Below the pieces are notes generated by a model. That model did no database searches. It was not told the DNA's origin and saw only the letters and a list, made by a program, of their open reading frames with translations. Shown in pieces: positions 44,829 through 56,273 of a stretch of 64,000 nucleotides of DNA. Each line of letters starts with the position of its first letter. The stretch's first letter is position 1. Position numbers and translations under genes: made by a program. The stretch is taken from the NCBI GenBank assembly GCA_964035015.1, contig OZ036000.1, positions 9,179,759 through 9,243,758 on the forward strand, written 5' to 3'. This DNA is from Corallium rubrum. Taxonomy: Eukaryota > Cnidaria > Anthozoa > Scleralcyonacea > Coralliidae.

Positions 44829-46761
44829 GACACTTTTACGATTTAATTCAAGACCTCTACTTGAGCACGAAATGTGCAATAAAACTATCTGAAAATAGAA
44901 GACCGTTTTTTCCATACAAAAAGGGAGTCCGTCAAGGATGCACTTTAAGCCCTTTATTATTTAATATTTATATAAACGAACTTCCAAAACTATTTGAACA
45001 AACACAATCAGATCCTTTTGTATTACCAAACGGAACTGCTATCAACAGTCTCTTATATGCAGATGATCTCATTATACTTTCACGATCAAAATTAGGTCTA
45101 CAAAATTGTTTAAATCAGCTAGACGAATGGTGTAGTAAATGGCTTATGGAAGTCAATATCAGGAAAACAAAAGTTATGATTTTTCAAAAACACAACTCAA
45201 AATTACCAAACCTTCATTTCCACATTGGAAATAAAAAGATAGATATAGTCAAAGAGTATACCTATCTTGGCCTAAAAATTATGCCAAATGGCAAATTTAT
45301 ACTTGCACAACAACAACTAAGTGAAAAAGCTTTACATGCACTTTATAAAATTCGTAAAAATATAGATTTTCATAAGCTTTTACCAAAAACAGCTACAAAA
45401 ATTTTTGACTCAATTGTTTCCCCCATTCTACTATACAACTCAGAAGTTTGGGGAGCATACGAAAAAAATGATCTAAATAAATGGGAAGATTCCGAAACAG
45501 AGAAAGTTCATCTAAGATTCTGCAAGCTATATCTGGGTGTTAACAGAAAAGCAAGCAATATAGCTTGCAGAAGTGAACTCGGCAGTGGCGTGGTGGCAAG
45601 TTTTAGGCTGGGGTGGCCAGATTAGCTTTGGCGCCCCCCCCCCCCCCGAAAAAAAAAAAAAAGAAAGACATTACTGTATTTGATAAGTGGTCACATTTAT
45701 TGTTTTAAAATAACTCAAGTAGCAATATATAATATTAAACAACGCCACGCCAATGCGAGCACCAAATTAGCACCAAACCTCTATGGGGGTCTGGGGGCAT
45801 GCTCCCCCGGAAAATTTTGAAATCTAGAGTCTCTGATATGCCATTTCCTGCATTTTGGAGTGAGATTTTACAGAATTCTGAAGATTATAAAACTTCATAG
45901 AAAAGACAAAAAATTACAGATTTCAGATCTTTATATCCCTCATTGAAGACCTAGATATACAAAGAAATAGGTTTATTTTGTTAAGTTTTGGCGCCATTGC
46001 TAATTTTGGCACCCCTTCTGCAACCCCAGCTGGGGGGGCCTTGGCCCCCCCGGCCCCTCCTGCCACCACGCCACTGGAACTCGGGAAATATCCACTACTG
46101 ATTACAATTAAAAAGAATATAATAAACTATTTTAAGCATATTTTTAAACTAGACGACTCAATCGTTAAACAATCCTTCCAAATGTCTAAACAACTATATA
46201 ATCAAGGCAAGGAATCTTTCTATGCTAACACAATAAACATGCTAAAATCATTCTATGATAATATAACAAACCTAGAATGTGATATAATCAACTACGATAC
46301 AAAAACTGTCGTAAACACAAGATGAAAGATAAATATTTTGAATTTTGGCGACATAAAACTCCTCCATACTTTCCTTCTTTTGTACATTTAAAAACGAGTA
46401 CAAAATGGAAAAATACTTATCTCTTATTAAAAATCCAACAATAAGAAGAACATTCTCCCAATATCGTGTAAGCAACCATAAGTTGCAAATTGAACGAGGA
46501 AGATACGAAAATGTTCCTCGTGAAGAGCGTATCTGTAAACTATGTGGCTCTGGCAAGGTGGAAGACGCATTCCACTTCGCCTTCAGATGCCAGAAATACC
46601 AACACTTGCGAGACAACTCAAACAACATTCTCAAAAATCTGTTTGATATGAACACAACAACAGAAACAAAACAGAAATTACTTGAACACACGATGTCTTC
46701 GGACGATCCTGTTCTAACAAATCTATTTTCCAAGTATTTATTTCTCTGCACAAAGGAATGA
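44829..46761 (+). pseudogene. LINE ORF2 C-terminal half (reverse transcriptase, broken)
   Basis: Frame 44861-45582 carries RT blocks GVRQGCTLSPLLFNIYINEL and the catalytic YADD (LLYADDLIILS at about 45052-45084), then LGLKIMPNGKF and SPILLYNSEVWGAY. The frame resumes after the hAT insertion at 46077 (ELGKYPLLITIKKN). It is lost by a 1-nt shift near 46320 and resumes at 46405-46761 with ERICKLCGSG and FHFAFRCQKY, the Cys/His zinc-binding C-terminus typical of CR1/L2 ORF2. Inactive copy. Confidence 0.9.
45583..46076. mobile_element. hAT-type MITE (494 bp) with 8-bp target duplication GAACTCGG, inside LINE ORF2
   Basis: Ends CAGTGGCGTGGTGGCA and TGCCACCACGCCACTG-type. Exact GAACTCGG at 45575-45582 and 46077-46084. 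Nearly the same element as 55236-55765, in opposite orientation. Inserted after the LINE. Confidence 0.92.
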
Positions 46762-47085
46762 GAAGATGGCCTCAAATCCCAGGAAACCCAAAATAATTGG
46801 GAAAAAAACAAACAAACCCCACCCCCAAATACTTCTCTTTATACATCTTATACTTCCAATATTGTATTGGGATATAACCATACATACTATATATTATATT
46901 AATATAAAAACTTATATTATACCTAAAAAGAAAACTTTTAAATGAACTACATGTATACACAGTAGTCATAACATTATTGTTTGGACACTCGAACATTTTA
47001 TATAGTTTATCTTATATATTTTGTTGTTGTTCAGTGCTCTTACAGCACTTATATACTTTAGCAATACCTGTAATTAGGTCATGCC

Positions 47086-47091
47086 AATAAA
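47086..47091 (+). terminator. Poly(A) signal of LINE copy 1
   Basis: AATAAA about 20 bp before the TATATATTA end of the element. Confidence 0.6.
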
Positions 47092-47104
47092 GTTTTATAT
47101 ATAT

Positions 47105-47935
47105 TAACCCCTTCACTTTTTTTCTCAGAATTTTTTTCAAAAAATCAAAAAAATTTTTTTAGCCAAAGTACAGTCTTCTCCTATTCACAGAAGGTTTAAA
47201 ACGACTTTATTTAACCGTTTTTGACCCTAACTCAAAAGTTTCAATAGTGACCAAAATCGGTCAAAAAGTAAAGACTAACCCCTTTACTTTTTTTTTCCGG
47301 ACTTTTTTCAAAAAATAAAAAAAAAATTTTAAAGCAAAGTACAGCCTTCTCCTTTTCACAGAAGGTTTAAAACGACTTTATTTAACCGTTTTTGACCCTC
47401 ACTCAAAAGTTTCAAAAGTGAGCAAAATCGGTCAAAAAGTAAAGGCTAACCCCTTTACTTTTTTTTCCGGATATTTTTCAAAAAATAAAAAAAAAATTTT
47501 TTAGCCAAAGTACAGCCTTCTCCTCTTTTCACAGAAGGTTTAAAACGACTTTATTTAACCGTTTTGACCCTCACTCAAAAGTTTCAAAAGTGACCAAAAT
47601 CGGTCAAAAAGTAAAGACTAACCCCTTTACTTTTTTTTTCTGGACTTTTTTCAAAAAATAAAAAAAATAATTTTAAGGCAAAGTACAGCCTTCTCCTTTT
47701 CACAGAAGGTTTAAAACGACTTTATTTAACCGTTTTTGGCCCTAACTCAAAAGTTTCAAAAGTGTCCAAAATCGGTCAAAAAGTAAAGGCTAACCCCTTT
47801 ACTTTTTTCCCCAGATTTTTTTCAAAAAATCAAACAAAATATTTTTACACAAAGAACAGCCTTCTCCTTTTCAAAGAACGTTTAAAACGACTTTACTTAA
47901 CCGTTTTTGACCCTCCGCAGAAATCGATATTCTTT
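47105..47935 (+). repeat. About 172-bp tandem array, 5' UTR of LINE copy 2
   Basis: Five copies of a unit containing TTATTTAACCGTTTTTGACC, CAAAATCGGTCAAAAAGTAA and GGCTAACCCCTTTACTTTTT. Directly followed by ORF1, so it is probably the promoter-bearing 5' UTR repeat of this LINE. Confidence 0.85.
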
Positions 47936-48068
47936 GAGTTAATCTACGGTGGAGATTAATCTGAAAACATCAAATCATATAGTTAAGATATTAAAGAAAA
48001 TTTTCCAATCATTTGTGTCTTCGAAAGCAAAGTTGAAACGAAATATTAAAGAAATATATATTCGAAGA

Positions 48069-49889
48069 ATGGCCGAAGACGAAGCTACAACAAACATGTC
48101 ACCGGATACAACATTTGAACGCTATAAAATGGACAATTTCGAGGCGACGAATGCCAAACGAGTACCCTACGAGGAACTAGATTACAATATCTACAAGCCA
48201 AGCTCAAACCTTGTGGCTTTTCAAACGACGGAACAACGATTACCCCTATGGATCGAAGCTTTTTATCATCGTTACTTCGCAAACAACAACAACAACGGTG
48301 AAATCGAAACCCTATGGAAAGAACAACAACACCAAAGCTTTCCTTCAAAATGCGAGACGATCGCCTTAGATATGAGCCACTCGAAAGGAAATATGCTAAC
48401 GATCACCATTTTTGTATCCAAAGGAAGAATACAAGTACAAGGAAGACTTGTAAAAGATTGGGGCTGCGACGAATTCAAACACGTGCTCGACATGGTTAAT
48501 TCCGACGGCCCGATGAAAGTCGATTATACGGATACGTTTATCAATAAAATCATTGGTAAAGAAAAACAAAACCCGCAACCAATTCACACCCATAAAGATA
48601 AAGATGAGAAAGCAACAGATTCACCGCGAGATAAATCATTCTCAATGATAAAACATCACTTGGCAAACCTTGAAGCAAACTTTGTCACAACGAATGAAAA
48701 TAACACCAACACAATAACAGAGCTGCGGCAATCAATGTTGCAAAAGGACGATGAAATCTCCCTTCTTAAAGAAGAAATATCGTCACTGAAATCGACAAAT
48801 ACATCACAACAGCAAGCAATCAGCGATCTAAATATTAAACAAATGGAACTTGAAGAAGAGATGAAAGCAATGAGCAGAGACCAAAAGAAATACCAAGATA
48901 AGAACACTGCCTTGGTTAAATCCATTCAAAAAAAGAAAAATGATCTAGAAGCCAATATCCAACCCTCAACCTCTGAAACCGAAGCAGAAATTCCTACCTG
49001 GGCTTCAATGTCTTCTGAAGCTACAACATATCCTATCTCGACATCCAACAGTTTTGATATCCTTTCTAACATGAACAACGAAGAAGAAGCAATCGAGAAA
49101 CCTGCTGTGAAACCTGATGAATCCAGTCCTACTCCTACGTCATCTAAACATGACTCCAAATCAACAAAGAAACCCAATAACAAACAAAACGAAACTGATG
49201 CAGAAACGATCATCTTGTGCGACAGCAATGGTCGGTTCATAAAACCCAACCTCCTATGCCCAGACTCGTCGACCCACTACCTCAGATGTCCAACCCTCAC
49301 CCACGCTGAGAAGATTATTGAAGACTACAACTTTAAGAACGCTAAATCTATCATTATACACTGTGGTACAAATGACCTAGAACAAGCTGAATCTGAGCTA
49401 AGTGTTATAACACAGATGGAGAAAGTCATAGATCTCTTGCAATCCAAATACAAAGACTGTAGAATAATAATCTCTGGCTTACTACCTCGCACAGATAAAT
49501 TTAATGAAAAGGTAACACCCTTAAATAATGCCATAGAGAAAATGGTGTTGGAAAAAAATCTCTCATTTGTCACCCATAATAACATTAAAGCTGAAGACCT
49601 GAAAGATAAGAAGCATCTAAACCAAAGAGGAGTGAAGATCTTTGCGAAGAACATCAAGGCTACATATTTCAAGACCACTCCCAAGAAAGGCAGAAAGATG
49701 AGACAAATTCCAAAACCAATCTATGACCAACAACCAAAATACCCCTTTCAATCAAATCCACTTACACCCAACCCGTACTATCATATGCACCAATTACCAT
49801 ATGACACGAGAAACCACCCACTACAAAGCTATTCCAATCCTGCAACAAGACAACTGCAACCTCCCAAGGCCCTTGATACCATCAACTAA
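48069..49889 (+). CDS. LINE ORF1: coiled coil plus SGNH-hydrolase (esterase) domain
   Basis: The frame is open from 47949. The Met at 48069 (MAEDEATTNMSPDTTF) is the likelier start and gives 606 aa. The middle (about 48640-48960) is a Lys/Glu-rich coiled coil (LLKEEISSLKSTN). A Pro/Ser/Thr-rich linker follows. The C-terminal third is an SGNH/GDSL-like esterase: block I with the nucleophile Ser (IILCDSNGRF, about 49209), block III GTND (IIHCGTNDL, about 49354), and block V His (DKKHLNQRGVKIF, about 49608). ORF1 esterases are known in CR1/L2-clade LINEs and probably help membrane or RNP handling. The tail is basic and Pro/Gln-rich. ORF2 begins about 270 bp downstream. Confidence 0.9.
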   Translation: MAEDEATTNMSPDTTFERYKMDNFEATNAKRVPYEELDYNIYKPSSNLVAFQTTEQRLPLWIEAFYHRYFANNNNNGEIETLWKEQQHQSFPSKCETIALDMSHSKGNMLTITIFVSKGRIQVQGRLVKDWGCDEFKHVLDMVNSDGPMKVDYTDTFINKIIGKEKQNPQPIHTHKDKDEKATDSPRDKSFSMIKHHLANLEANFVTTNENNTNTITELRQSMLQKDDEISLLKEEISSLKSTNTSQQQAISDLNIKQMELEEEMKAMSRDQKKYQDKNTALVKSIQKKKNDLEANIQPSTSETEAEIPTWASMSSEATTYPISTSNSFDILSNMNNEEEAIEKPAVKPDESSPTPTSSKHDSKSTKKPNNKQNETDAETIILCDSNGRFIKPNLLCPDSSTHYLRCPTLTHAEKIIEDYNFKNAKSIIIHCGTNDLEQAESELSVITQMEKVIDLLQSKYKDCRIIISGLLPRTDKFNEKVTPLNNAIEKMVLEKNLSFVTHNNIKAEDLKDKKHLNQRGVKIFAKNIKATYFKTTPKKGRKMRQIPKPIYDQQPKYPFQSNPLTPNPYYHMHQLPYDTRNHPLQSYSNPATRQLQPPKALDTIN

Positions 49890-50158
49890 ACAACAACAAC
49901 AAACTATTATGAAGCCTGAAAAAATTCCCACCCAGCTAACAGATCTAATCAGACAACTCTATGGATGGATCAACTGTTAAAGACATCATTCTGTAAGTGT
50001 TTACTTATATATACTGTAATAGATTTAATTTTTTCCTCTTAATAACCTTCTAAAACCCTTAAAAAATGATACAATCTATATGATTTGAATTTTTCTGAAA
50101 TCTCTACCTCTTAACTCAAAAAACAACAAACATATAAAGTATAAGAAAAGACTAAATC

Positions 50159-52396
50159 ATGTACCCCAAAATTTCATTCAGTACATGGAATATAAATGGC
50201 TTATTCAACAAAATCCTTGGAGATAAAACAAAAAACAAGGATTTTGTTGAGGCTATTGCAAATGTGGATTTCATGTTTCTCACCGAAACATGGTCCAACC
50301 AAAATATTGATATACCCGGATTTGAGGCTATTAACTCTAACTTAGCTAAACCCCTTTCAAAAACTGCCTGTAGAGCATCAGGTGGAATAAGCCTACTTTT
50401 CAAAAATAGTTACAAAAAATACATAACTATAACAAAGAACACAGAAAATTTCCTTTGGAGCAAAATTTCCAAGGAAATGCTAGATTCTGACAAAGATCTA
50501 TATATCTGTGGTACATATATACCACCTGAAAAATCAAAATATTATGACAAAATATTTGAAGAACTTGAAAACGACTTAGTTCACTTCTCATCGAGAGGAA
50601 ATGTTCTAGTACTTGGTGACCTTAATGCTAGGACAGGTAAACTTGAGGATTTTGTTTCAAATGAAGGGAGTGATCACATTAATGACACTAGTGATAGCTC
50701 TTTTCAACCCCCAGAGAGACAAAACTTTGACATAACAACCAATAATCATGGAAAACAATTGATAAATATTTGCAAAAGTACCGACATGAGGATACTAAAT
50801 GGTCGGACCAATGGTGACTCCTTGGGAAGACCTACTTTTCATGGTAAAAATGGAACCAGTGCAGTTGATTATATCATCTGTAACCAAAACTTAATGCCAA
50901 AAGTTAAAAATCTAGTTGTTAAATCCCCCTGCTATCTATCTGACCATAGCCAAGTTATAACTTGGATCAATCTACACAAAACCACTAAGTCTCATAATAT
51001 TATATCCTCACAACCCCCATTAACAAAACTGCCACTAAAATATATTTGGACTGATGAATCGAGTGACACTTTTAGAAAAGAACTGAAATCAGCCGAATTA
51101 CAAAGAAAATTAAACACATTCCTTGATGATGACTTCTCTTCTGACAGAGAAAACATTAACAAATGTGTCAATGAATTTCAAAATATTATCAATGTAGCAT
51201 CCAAAAAATCTCTAAAAATCAAAAAGAAAAAATATCGACGTAAGATTAATAACATTGCAAATAAAAAATGGTTCGATAAAGATTGTAGATTTAAAAGACA
51301 CCAGTTACGAAAACTAGCTAACCAGAAACATAGAGATCCAAATAATACTGAAATCAGAATTGCATACCATACCGCTCTAAAAGATTATAAAAACACTTTA
51401 GAAACGAAAAAGAACAATTTTCATTTTAATAAAATCCAAGAACTTGAAAATGCTAGCAATGATCCTTTACTTTTCTGGAAAACACTTAGAAACAGCAGTG
51501 ATGACCTTGATTTTAATGATACTAAAAAAATACCACAACCAAGCGAATGGCTCAACCATTTTGAAACACTACATTCGGAACATCAATTAAATAAGGAACA
51601 AGACGCAATTATTAAATGTCTAAAAGACTACGAGAAAATGAAAGACAATTTTAATGAACTTGATGACATCATCACAGAAGATGAACTACTAAAAGCAGCG
51701 AAAAAACTAAAATCAAAAAAAGCTGTATATAATGACAGAATTAGTAATGAAATGATTAAATGTAGTGTTGAAATTCTCTCCAAAGGTTTTTTAAAAGTTT
51801 TTAACAATATTTTAACATCGGGGAAGTTTCCTGAATTATGGACTGAAGGCCTTATAACCCCGATCCATAAATCGGGAAACTCCCTCGATCCCAACAACTA
51901 TCGAGGTATTTGTGTCTCAAGCTGCATGGGCAAATTATTTTGCTCAATTATGAACAATAGATTAATGAATTCTGCAAATAAAAAGAAACTAATTCACCCT
52001 ACTCAAATCGGATTTATGCCAGGAAACAGAACGGCAGACCATGTTCTCACACTGAAAACTCTACATGATAAATACGTTAAACAGAGTAAGAATGAGAAAA
52101 TCTATACATGTTTCGTCGACTTTAGAAAAGCTTTTGATTCCGTTTGGCATCAAGGCTTATTCTACCAATTACTCAAAAATAACATAGGAGGACATTTCTA
52201 TGATTTAATTCAAGACCTCTATTCAAGCACCAAATGTGCAATAAAACTTTCCGATAACAGAACTCCGTTTTTAGTGCAAAGTTTCGCAGAAACTTTGCAG
52301 TATTGTGATGGTGGAGAAAATTCACATCATAGTGTAAACTTTTCCGGGGGGCGTTCCAAGTTTAGCAACATTAAATTGTCGTGCTTGGATGAATAA
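50159..52396 (+). pseudogene. LINE ORF2: APE endonuclease and N-terminal part of reverse transcriptase (3'-truncated)
   Basis: Starts MYPKISFSTWNINGLF. Endonuclease motifs are TWNINGL, FLTETW (catalytic Glu), GDLNARTG, and SDHSQVITW (catalytic Asp-His) near 50940. The linker is basic (KIKKKKYRRKINNIANKKW). RT blocks seen: ITPIHKSGN, NNYRGICVSSCMGKLF, QIGFMPGNRTADH, and FVDFRKAFDSVWH with the first catalytic Asp (about 52110-52145). At about 52272 the LINE sequence ends and the frame runs 124 nt into unrelated DNA. The YADD block is missing, so it is inactive. Nicks target DNA and primes cDNA in intact relatives. Confidence 0.92.
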
Positions 52397-52857
52397 TATC
52401 GTTGTTTTGATAGGTACTTTAAAGAGTTTCGCTGATAAGTAAGGCAATTTAGTGAATTATTTGCGGGTAACTTTTGAAAGGCTCTAGTCAAATATTGTAT
52501 TTTAATCTTGAAGTATATCGAGTATTAATTCAGAATATGATGTTTTCCTCTGGGTTTTCCCCCCGGTTTGGTTAGAATCTTACTGCGCATGCGCGAAACT
52601 AAATTTTGTGAATGTCACAATATTAAAATATGGCGGAGGTACAAGAAGGCGCGAGAGACATGAAGCGATTAGTAGGAGAGGATGCGACGAATTTTCCCGT
52701 CAAAATAAGGACTATGTGGGCTAATTAAATATGGTCTGAGCTAAAGGATTAAATTGTCACATATATTTCAAGGTAAGCGTATCTCATGGTTTGGACAAAA
52801 TCACCAGTCACAAACGACGTGTTTCCCATACACTGCATTTAAGTCCAGTTATTTAGT
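52273..52857. other. Unclassified sequence between LINE copy 2 and the HECT transposon
   Basis: Begins with a small palindrome (GCAAAGTTTCGCAGAAACTTTGC-like, 52278-52300). Contains a CpG-rich start-like patch TGCGCATGCGCGAA at 52590 and a 33-codon frame (MAEVQEGARDMKRLVGED) from 52631 ending near 52728, then ordinary sequence. It looks like the 5' end of another transposon or gene, cut by the element at 52858. Family not recognised. Confidence 0.4.
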
Positions 52858-53290
52858 GTCGACTACGGTGGCCCATAAGGGCCACGGCAACATAAAAAGT
52901 TCTGCGGCAACATAGAAAATTATACGGTAATATAGAAAGTTCCACGGTAATATGGAATGTTCTGCGGAAAGATACAAAATTCCACGGCAAAATAAAAAAT
53001 TCAGCCACGGCAAAATAAAAAATTCAGCCACGGCAAAATAAAAAATTCAGCCACGGCAAAATAAAAAATTCAGCCACGGCAAAATAAAAAGTTCAGCCAT
53101 GGCAAAATAAAAAATTCAGCCACGGCAAAATAAAAAGTTCAGCCACGGCAAAATAAAAAGTTCAGCCACGGCAAAATAAAAAATTCAGCCACGGCAAAAT
53201 AAAAAATTCAGCCACGGCAAAATAAAAAATTCAGCCACGGCAAAATAAAAAATTCAGCTACGGCAAGATAAAAATTCAGCCACGGCGGAG
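52858..53290 (+). repeat. Left terminal inverted repeat with 23-bp subterminal array
   Basis: GTCGACTACGGTGGCCCATA, a graded series of diverged units (CGGCAACATAAAAAGTTCTG, CGGTAATATAGAAAGTTCCA) to about 52980, then about 13 regular copies of CAGCCACGGCAAAATAAAAA+ATT. The last copy runs into the transposase 5' UTR 25 bp before its ATG. Confidence 0.95.
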
Positions 53291-54284
53291 TAACTGGGTA
53301 CTACATCATGCCAATATGGCGGACTTAGAAAGCGAAGAAAGCTTAATTCAGTATTATTTTAACCGAGGGTATTCTCAAGAAGAAATTCTATCACTCCTTC
53401 TCGGTTGCATAATGTAGAAATTAGCAAAAGGACATTAAAGAGAAGATTAAGATCGTATGGTCTCAGAAGAAGAAATGCCGTGTATGATGCTGATGCTTTG
53501 CGAGAGAGCATTCGTGCTATTTTAGATGGGCCCGGGTGCTTAGGCGGTTATAGAACAGTCTGGCACACTCTACATCTTCAAGGCATTCTAGTACCTAGAA
53601 CCGTGGTTCAGGCAATACTAAAGGAACTGGATCCTGAGGGAAGTAGGCAACGACGAGCTCATCGTTTAAAAAGAAGAGTGTACCATAACAGTGGACCCAA
53701 CTTTGCTTGGCATGCGGACGGCTATGACAAGTTGAAGCCATATGGCTTTCCCATTCACGGATGCATAGACGGATGGAGTAGGAAAATTCTTTGGCTTCAT
53801 GTTACCCGATCTAACAATTTGCCCGACAACATTGCCACTTATTTTCTTGATGCTGTGGAAGAATTTGGAGGCTGTCCTGTCAGTTTAATAACTGATCTGG
53901 GTACAGAGAATGGGATAATGGCTGGTATTCCAGCTTTTTTTAGAGAAGATTCAAGTAGCCACAGATATGTATCATCCCCACAGAATCAAAGAATTGAGGC
54001 ATGGTGGTCTATGCTAAGGAAAACTATGACAGGCTGGTGGATGAATTTTTTTTAAGGACTTGTTGGAACAAGGTGAGAAGATTTATAAGCTATTAATGGG
54101 AAAGAATCCTCCCCCTCCCCACCCCCCGATATATGCACATCCACTTTACTAGAAATACATGAACGCAATAACCCCTCACCGGCTTTATATCGGGAAACAG
54201 GTCGACCTCACATCCAAAATTAAGGATTATCCTTAATTGTCAACTTGCCTAGAATTAAGGATAATCCTTAATTTTAAATGAAAA

Positions 54285-54410
54285 CTCATCCCCCATACCC
54301 CAACCCCTAACCATAACCCCCCGGTAACCCTAAACCTAACCAAAAAACCCCGGTAGCCCTAACCCTAACCAAAAAACCCCGGACCCTAAACCTAGTCACA
54401 ACCCTCCGGA
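54285..54410. repeat. Degenerate CCCTAACC-like repeats
   Basis: Loose repeats of CCCTAACC/CCCCGGTAACC in the transposase intron. Followed at 54490-54590 by TTAAGGCCATGTCTTAATT duplicates and at 54220-54270 by AATTAAGGATAATCCTTAAT palindromes. Confidence 0.6.
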
Positions 54411-55235
54411 AAAATGACCCACCTCTCAAACCCCGACCACAACACCCCTCTATGTGTTCAAGTTTAACATCCCGCTTGTGGGACAGATAAATTAAGGCCA
54501 TGTCTTAATTGTAGCCCTATTTTAAAATTAAGGCCATGTCTTAATTCGAGCCCTATTTTACAATTAAGATATACACTTAATTTTGGTAAGAGATCGTGTT
54601 GCGGGAAATGTCGGCCTCGCGATCCCGGCGCCATTTTGAAAGTAAGAGCCCCCCCGGAAATTAGCCCTCTCGTCCTTGCGACCCTCGGGCTCCTGTATTC
54701 AATTACTCTTGGCCTTCGTGTGACCTTTAATTAACTTTATATTGTTATCTATCTATATAAATAATATTTAGTTAAGTAAACAAGTAATTTACTTTAGAAA
54801 ACGGGCATGAAATTCTTTGACCACGAGGTTATTAAAACTTCAGTACGCGGATACTACGGGTAAAAGTCCGGGTTTTACATTTCTCGATTTTGTGACACAT
54901 TTGTTTATGGAAAAAGATGGATAATAATTTCGGAACTACGCATTGTTGAAATACATCGGGTACGTATGTTGTTAGAAATTTTATAAGCTTTCATTTGGTA
55001 TATAATTCAAATTTTAGTGTTACCTGTAACTTTTTAAAATGTTCAAATTGTTTGTAAAATAAGAATTATATAATGGAAATGGCCTGCTCACAAGTGTTAT
55101 AGAATTTTGGATTTTGTTTTTAAATACTAAAGCACAACCCTGAACTGCATATTTGTGGAAAAGTTTGCAGATTTCTAGTTGAAGTAGAAAAACGTTTTTG
55201 GTTCATACCTTTTAAACATATGAAAAGATAATGAA

Positions 55236-55765
55236 CAGTGGCGTGGTGGCAGGGGGGGCAGCAAGGCCCCCCCAGCTGGGGTTGCAGAAGGGGTGCCAAA
55301 ACTAGCAAGGGCGCCAGAACTTAACAAAATAAACCTTTGTATAGCTAGGTCTTCAATGGTAGGATATAAAGATCTGAAATCTGTAATTTTTTGTGTTTTC
55401 TATAAACTTTTATAATCTTCAGAATTCTGTAAAATCTCACTCTAAAATGCAGGAAATGGCATATCAGAGACTCTAGATTTCAAAATTTTCCGGGGGAGCA
55501 TGCCCCCGGACCCCCCTACATGGTTGCCGCTACTTCGGTGCTCGCATTGGCATCGCCTTTGAGAGAACCCGTTGTTTGTTGTAATATTATACATTGCTAC
55601 TTGAGTTCTTTTAATATTATACATTGCTACTTGAGTTATTTTAAAACAAAAAATGTGATCATTTATCAAATACAGTAATGTCTTTTTTCCCCTTTTTTTG
55701 GGGGGGGGGGGGGGCGCCAAATCTAATCTGGCCACCCCAGCCTGAAACCTGCCACCACGCCACTG
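55236..55765. mobile_element. hAT-type MITE (530 bp) with 8-bp target duplication ATAATGAA
   Basis: Ends CAGTGGCGTGGTGGCA and its inverse. Exact ATAATGAA at 55228-55235 and 55766-55773. Close relative of 45583-46076. Confidence 0.92.
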
Positions 55766-56113
55766 ATAATGAAAATTTTATGGTCAATGGTGAGAACATT
55801 TTAAAAAGTTACAGGTAACACTAACGTTTGAACTGTACACAGAATGAAAGCTTATAAAATTTCGAACAACATACGTACTCGATGTATTTCAACAATGCGT
55901 AGTTCCGAAATTTTTAGCCATCTTTCTCTATAAGCAAGTGTGTCAGCATCATCGAGAAATGTAAAACACACGACTTTTTTTCCACGGACTTTTACCCGTA
56001 GTATCCGCGTACTGAAGTTTTAATAACCTCGTGGTCAAAGAATTTCATCTCCAACGAAACGTTTTCTAAAGTAATTACTTATTACTTAACTAAATATTAT
56101 TTATATATGTATA

Positions 56114-56273
56114 GATCGTTTTCATCTGACGTCACGGCGGCCATATTGGTGTACCAAAACAATGAAATGGCGGCCATATTGGTGTACGGCATGGGAATTA
56201 GCTCTTTCTTATTCAAATATTTCGTATTGTTTCACCACCCCAATGGGCCCACCGATCACGTGAGTGAAAACGA
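56114..56273. mobile_element. Short MITE with TAGATCGTTTTCA ends
   Basis: TAGATCGTTTTCATCTGACG and CGATCACGTGAGTGAAAACG+ATCTA. Interior GGCGGCCATATTGGTGTAC duplicated. A left end of the same family is at 33297. Confidence 0.7.

Larger units (their letters stand above)
44826..47110 (+). mobile_element. CR1/L2-like LINE copy 1: 5'-truncated, RT to 3' end
   Basis: Starts inside the reverse transcriptase and runs through its C-terminal zinc knuckle to a 3' UTR with AATAAA at 47086-47091 and a short TATATA tail. Interrupted by the hAT MITE at 45583-46076 and by frameshifts near 46320 and 46400. Preceded by an inverted piece of its own family's 5' satellite. Confidence 0.9.
47105..52272 (+). mobile_element. 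CR1/L2-like LINE copy 2: 5' satellite, ORF1, ORF2 start; 3' end missing
   Basis: Order is tandem 5' UTR, ORF1, a roughly 270-bp spacer, then ORF2. Homology to copy 1 stops at about 52272 (after AACAGAACTCCG), where unrelated sequence begins. Both frames are open up to that point, so the copy decayed little before it was cut. Confidence 0.9.

Noticed and set aside
48085..49684. Antisense frames of 87-119 aa opposite LINE ORF1
   Set aside because: They are shadows of the ORF1 reading frame with no independent codon or motif support.
52849..53031. Small frame MAEFFILPWLNF (and its twin at 63526-63756)
   Set aside because: It is the same terminal-repeat DNA read through in both ends of the transposon. 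Repeat translation, no sign of a gene.
52980..53290. Regular 23-bp repeats resembling a CRISPR array
   Set aside because: Units are directly head to tail with no spacers, mirrored at 63222-63575, and form part of a transposon terminal repeat in a eukaryotic genome.
54285..54410. Possible interstitial telomere (CCCTAACC-like)
   Set aside because: Units are irregular and mixed with CCCCGG; not a clean TTAGGG-type array.
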